Positions 14,646 to 16,796 of a stretch of DNA of 16,796 nt are shown here, piece by piece; position 1 is the first letter of the stretch; each line of letters starts with the position of its first letter. The position numbers were made by a program, and so were the translations under genes. The notes beneath the pieces were generated by a model. That model ran no database searches, had not been told where the DNA came from, and saw only the letters and a program-made list of their open reading frames with translations. The stretch comes from Candidatus Woesearchaeota archaeon (GTDB lineage: Archaea; Nanobdellota; Nanobdellia; Woesearchaeales; GCA-2687795): the NCBI GenBank assembly GCA_002687795.1, contig NZBG01000025.1, forward strand, positions 1 to 16,796. The letters run 5' to 3'.

Positions 14646-15301
14646 TATTTCTTCCCTCTCTGTACTGTTTCATTCAAAGGCATGTACTTATTAGAGAGAG
14701 ATTTTCTAATTTTTCCTATCCAATCTTTTGATACTTTTTCTGTTTCACTTAGCTCTAATGGTTCTTCTATATCTGATTTAAATGATTCCTGGCTTAAGTT
14801 GTATTCATAATATAATTGCCTCCAAGGAGCTATGTGTTCATATTTAAAATAAAAATCATTCTCGGGGAATCTTATTCTAAACTCCTTTGAAAGAGCAAGG
14901 GCTATTGATTTAAGGTATATCCATAAGAATAGCTTAGAAAAATGTTTATGGGCGTTATCAACTCCGAAGAATTTAGAAGGATTTAATATTCTCTTTCCAA
15001 TAAATACTTTCTTAATTTTTAAATCCAGCACAAAATCGGATTTGGTGTTCTTTATGTCATTATATTCAAATTCAAAGCCTACCTCCTCTTTGAAATCATA
15101 AGAAATAAAAAAAATAGTTTCTCTTTTGTATCTTACAGCTTTAATACCTGAACTGCCAAGAGTCTTAGTCCTTTCATCAAGGAGATCTTTTATGACATCA
15201 TTAAAAGTTTCGTTCTCCTTTTTAATGGATTTTAGGCTGTCCCATGTTCTAACTTCTACTTTAATAGTTTTTGTTCTCGCCTGTAAAGTGTTTTCAGCCA
15301 T
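14645..15301 (-). CDS. RHH-like N-terminal domain fused to an unknown domain (cassette gene 1)
   Basis: A 218-aa soluble protein. Residues 10-44 (TKTIKVEVRTWDSLKSIKKE, then FNDVIKDLLDE) match the pattern of ribbon-helix-helix or VapB-type antitoxin N termini: a beta strand, a helix and a second helix after an 'ETFNDVI' turn. Such domains bind promoter DNA as dimers. The remaining ~170 residues (about 50-218) are not from a family I know. They are rich in aromatic and charged residues, with a central FLWIYLKSIALALSKEF helix and no membrane span or signal. The ATG follows a GGTG Shine-Dalgarno by about seven bases and a TATA box at about 15351-15357. Two TATACTAA repeats at the promoter suit self-regulation. 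Coupled to the next gene, it may be the antitoxin-like or sensor member of a pair; long C-terminal fusions are unusual for antitoxins. Confidence 0.75.
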   Translation of the reverse strand: MAENTLQARTKTIKVEVRTWDSLKSIKKENETFNDVIKDLLDERTKTLGSSGIKAVRYKRETIFFISYDFKEEVGFEFEYNDIKNTKSDFVLDLKIKKVFIGKRILNPSKFFGVDNAHKHFSKLFLWIYLKSIALALSKEFRIRFPENDFYFKYEHIAPWRQLYYEYNLSQESFKSDIEEPLELSETEKVSKDWIGKIRKSLSNKYMPLNETVQRGKK

Positions 15302-15324
15302 TTTTATACACCAATTACCTTTAA

Positions 15325-15357
15325 TATACTAAGTGTAAGAGTATACTAATATATAAA
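15325..15357 (-). promoter_or_regulatory. cassette promoter with two operator-like direct repeats
   Basis: A minus-strand TATA (TTTATAT, 15351-15357) predicts a start near 15327. TATACTAA (plus-strand reading) occurs at 15325-15332 and again at 15342-15349, 17 bases apart. One copy lies beside the TATA box and the other at the start site, good positions for repression by the RHH-like protein encoded just downstream. Confidence 0.55.
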
Positions 15358-15380
15358 TCTTTCTCTTCTTGTATAAATAA

Positions 15381-15414
15381 GTTATGCTCAAAAATCACTC
15401 AAACTCTTCTGGCT
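15381..15414 (-). repeat. 34-bp direct repeat, copy forming the endoQ 3' end
   Basis: The functional copy of the repeat. It encodes the last eight residues of EndoQ (SQKSLSDF), the TGA at 15388-15390 and seven further bases. It is identical to 14174-14207. Confidence 0.95.
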
Positions 15415-16629
15415 CGTATTATACGTCTTCAGCTTTTCCATTGTCTTATTTGGAGGCACTAACTGCCCGTAAACGCCAGCACCTCCTGGGATATAATTAA
15501 TCTTATCCTCCCTGAAATACTGGATATATTCTGCTATAGAAGGATTGACCTTCTCAAGCTCTTCATGTTTTGCGTTAAGCAATACCCTTATCTCAGAGCC
15601 AAACCTGCTGACAAACCTTTTCCATATATCCTGTACCTTGTTTGACATAGCATTATTTGTATTTAGGGCAAGAGCAATGATTTCACTTAGGGGAATAATA
15701 TGCTTATAAGCAGGCCTATGGTTAGGATGTGCGTCCTTATTTAGGTTAGCCAGCTCTTCTATCCTGAAATCAACGCCTTTCTTTATTGATTTCCTGCACT
15801 GAGGGCATCTCCAGTTAAGCTTCATAGCTTCCTTTGGCTCAAAAAAGGTTAAGCAACCAGTGCATCTTGTCTTATGATACTTTCCCTCCAAAGGGTTAAA
15901 CCCAACATTAAGCGCACTGCCTCTGCCATCCTCTCTCTTCAAAGCCTTTGCGATTTCATCAAATGTTGTCTCTTTGACCCTAAAAGTATTAAATTCACGA
16001 CCCATTTTGTTGGGCCAGGGAGAGTGACAATCCGAGTTACTAGTAAAGGTAAGGTTATGCAGCTCAGAAATCCTGTCAGCCATATTAGTATCAGCTGACA
16101 GCCCCAGCTCCAAAAAATAAATCTTCTTCCATAAATCTCCATAACAGTCTTTATAAGAATCAAACTTGGAATAAATCCCAAAATATGGCGTGAAAGCATG
16201 CGCAAACCCAATCAAACAACCAGAATCAACACAAATCTCAGCAATCTGCTCCCCATTCAGCCAAATCTTAGGCCTTCCATCAGTATCAAAATCCTTGCAC
16301 TTGCTCTTAAGCTTCTCCTTCACCTCCTCAACCTTAGAAAAATCAGGGAAAAGTATAACATGATGAACCCTGTTATTATCCTCAACCTCTGTCTGCAGGA
16401 TGAACTTTGTACCATTATCATGCTCTAATATGCCCTCCCCAGCATCCTTCAGCTGCTCCTTAACAAGCTTAACCCATCTCGCATTCAGTATATCAGCTGT
16501 TCCCAAAAGATGAAGCCCCTTCAAAGGCGCCTGCTCAGCGATAGTCTTAGGAACCATGCTGCTGCTCACAGCTCCTGAATAAAGCCCATGCAGATGAAGG
16601 TCAGCGTTGCATCTTATAAAGTCAGCCAT
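15388..16629 (-). CDS. endoQ: endonuclease Q (EndoQ), PHP-domain DNA repair nuclease
   Basis: A 413-aa protein of the EndoQ family (the archaeal PHP group once catalogued as a conserved hypothetical). EndoQ nicks DNA 5' of deaminated bases (uracil, hypoxanthine) and abasic sites. The N-terminal PHP domain has the metal motifs NADLHLH (Asp10, His12, His14), GTADIL, Glu81 in QTEVED, His144 and SNSDCHS (Asp200, His202). A zinc finger follows with Cys256/Cys259 and Cys275/Cys278 (TRCTGC and WRCPQC, then KKGV). Next come the typical RPAYKHIIPLSEII (about 305-318) and PGGAGVYGQL (381-390) segments. The C-terminal QKSLSDF (407-413) fits the archaeal PIP box QxxLxxF for binding PCNA, which EndoQ is known to contact. 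The TAAATATAAA box about 27 bases before the ATG suggests a leaderless mRNA. The 3' end forms one copy of the 34-bp repeat. Confidence 0.92.
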   Translation of the reverse strand: MADFIRCNADLHLHGLYSGAVSSSMVPKTIAEQAPLKGLHLLGTADILNARWVKLVKEQLKDAGEGILEHDNGTKFILQTEVEDNNRVHHVILFPDFSKVEEVKEKLKSKCKDFDTDGRPKIWLNGEQIAEICVDSGCLIGFAHAFTPYFGIYSKFDSYKDCYGDLWKKIYFLELGLSADTNMADRISELHNLTFTSNSDCHSPWPNKMGREFNTFRVKETTFDEIAKALKREDGRGSALNVGFNPLEGKYHKTRCTGCLTFFEPKEAMKLNWRCPQCRKSIKKGVDFRIEELANLNKDAHPNHRPAYKHIIPLSEIIALALNTNNAMSNKVQDIWKRFVSRFGSEIRVLLNAKHEELEKVNPSIAEYIQYFREDKINYIPGGAGVYGQLVPPNKTMEKLKTYNTSQKSLSDF

Positions 16630-16650
16630 TATAAAAATGTCTTGGAATAG

Positions 16651-16660
16651 TTTATATTTA
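16651..16660 (-). promoter_or_regulatory. endoQ TATA box
   Basis: TAAATATAAA on the minus strand, centred about 27 bases before the ATG at 16629, predicting transcription to begin at or next to the start codon. Confidence 0.6.
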
Positions 16661-16705
16661 AAGATTGTTGTATCAAAACATTTATTAACTTCTTTTAACA
16701 GAACA

Positions 16706-16796
16706 ATAAAAATGAACCTCCCCGCACTAAAGTGCGGGGTATCATATTAAGCAAAGGAAGTAACTTTCCTTTGTTGTCCGCCAAAATTCCAATATC
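16706..16796 (-). mobile_element. IS200/IS605-like element end, right copy of 91-bp inverted repeat
   Basis: Exact reverse complement of 7-97, running to the last base of the window. The same two hairpins are present (GC hairpin at 16720-16739). The element body would lie to the right, outside the window. The unique sequence next to it (16630-16705) is the endoQ promoter region, so this copy sits upstream of endoQ without disrupting it. Confidence 0.7.

Larger units (their letters stand above)
14174..15414. mobile_element. inserted two-gene cassette bracketed by 34-bp direct repeats
   Basis: A unit of about 1.2 kb lying between endoQ and rnfG. The perfect 34-bp repeats at its borders consist of the endoQ 3' end, so removing one repeat plus the interior would restore endoQ followed 39 bases later by rnfG, a spacing normal for this genome. 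The pattern resembles site-specific integration into the 3' end of a gene that restores its reading frame. No recombinase is encoded inside. The interior looks more AT-rich than its surroundings (judged by eye). Duplication by another route is possible. Confidence 0.65.

Noticed and set aside
1..16796. Terminal inverted repeats of a linear replicon such as a virus or Borg-like element
   Set aside because: The content is housekeeping (ppsA, queA, rnf, tRNA), the repeat has the hairpin style of an insertion-sequence end, and six extra bases lie outside it on the left.
1..16796. CRISPR array
   Set aside because: No series of regularly spaced repeats is present; only paired repeats were found.

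Overview
The window reads as a compact piece of archaeal chromosome, most likely from a DPANN-type lineage (Woesearchaeota/Pacearchaeota-like; this is inference, since no marker gene was compared). The signs seen directly are TATA-like boxes 25-30 nt before several start codons, giving leaderless or near-leaderless mRNAs, a tRNA-Ser gene without an encoded CCA, an archaeal-style EndoQ with a C-terminal PCNA-binding motif, and Cys-rich 'CCGNxxC' surface proteins. Genes are tightly packed, and a few bacterial-type enzymes are present (QueA, RadC, Rnf subunits).

Layout. Both ends of the window are the same 91-bp sequence in inverted orientation (7-97 and 16706-16796). It carries two hairpins and looks like the end of an IS200/IS605-type element, so the contig probably stops inside two copies of one repeated element. 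From the left, on the minus strand: a duplicated-module Cys-rich lipoprotein and a small membrane protein (94-1761), a 166-nt four-way-junction structured element (1841-2006), then a GT-C glycosyltransferase and RadC (2012-4049). A divergent promoter region leads to plus-strand genes: PEP synthase ppsA, queA, a four-helix Cys-loop membrane protein, a secreted transglutaminase-like protein and tRNA-Ser(GCU) (4157-10484). A compact three-way-junction element (10512-10579) separates the tRNA from a convergent AI-2E/PerM-family membrane protein (10622-11701).

The right third is an unusual Rnf locus on the minus strand, in the order rnfG-rnfE-rnfA-rnfB. No rnfC or rnfD is present and RnfB is only 93 aa, keeping the membrane anchor and one Fe-S domain. 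A small plus-strand ORF sits between rnfA and rnfB.

Upstream of rnfG, a 1.2-kb two-gene cassette is bracketed by a perfect 34-bp direct repeat. The repeat is the 3' end of the neighbouring endoQ gene and encodes EndoQ's terminal PIP-box-like peptide QKSLSDF plus its stop. The cassette holds a 218-aa protein with a ribbon-helix-helix-like N terminus and a translationally coupled partner of unknown family, which reads as 141 aa if one apparent frameshift is corrected. Two TATACTAA direct repeats lie at its promoter. This looks like an att-like insertion that regenerated the end of a DNA-repair gene, carrying an undescribed, possibly toxin-antitoxin-like pair. It is the strongest candidate here for something new.
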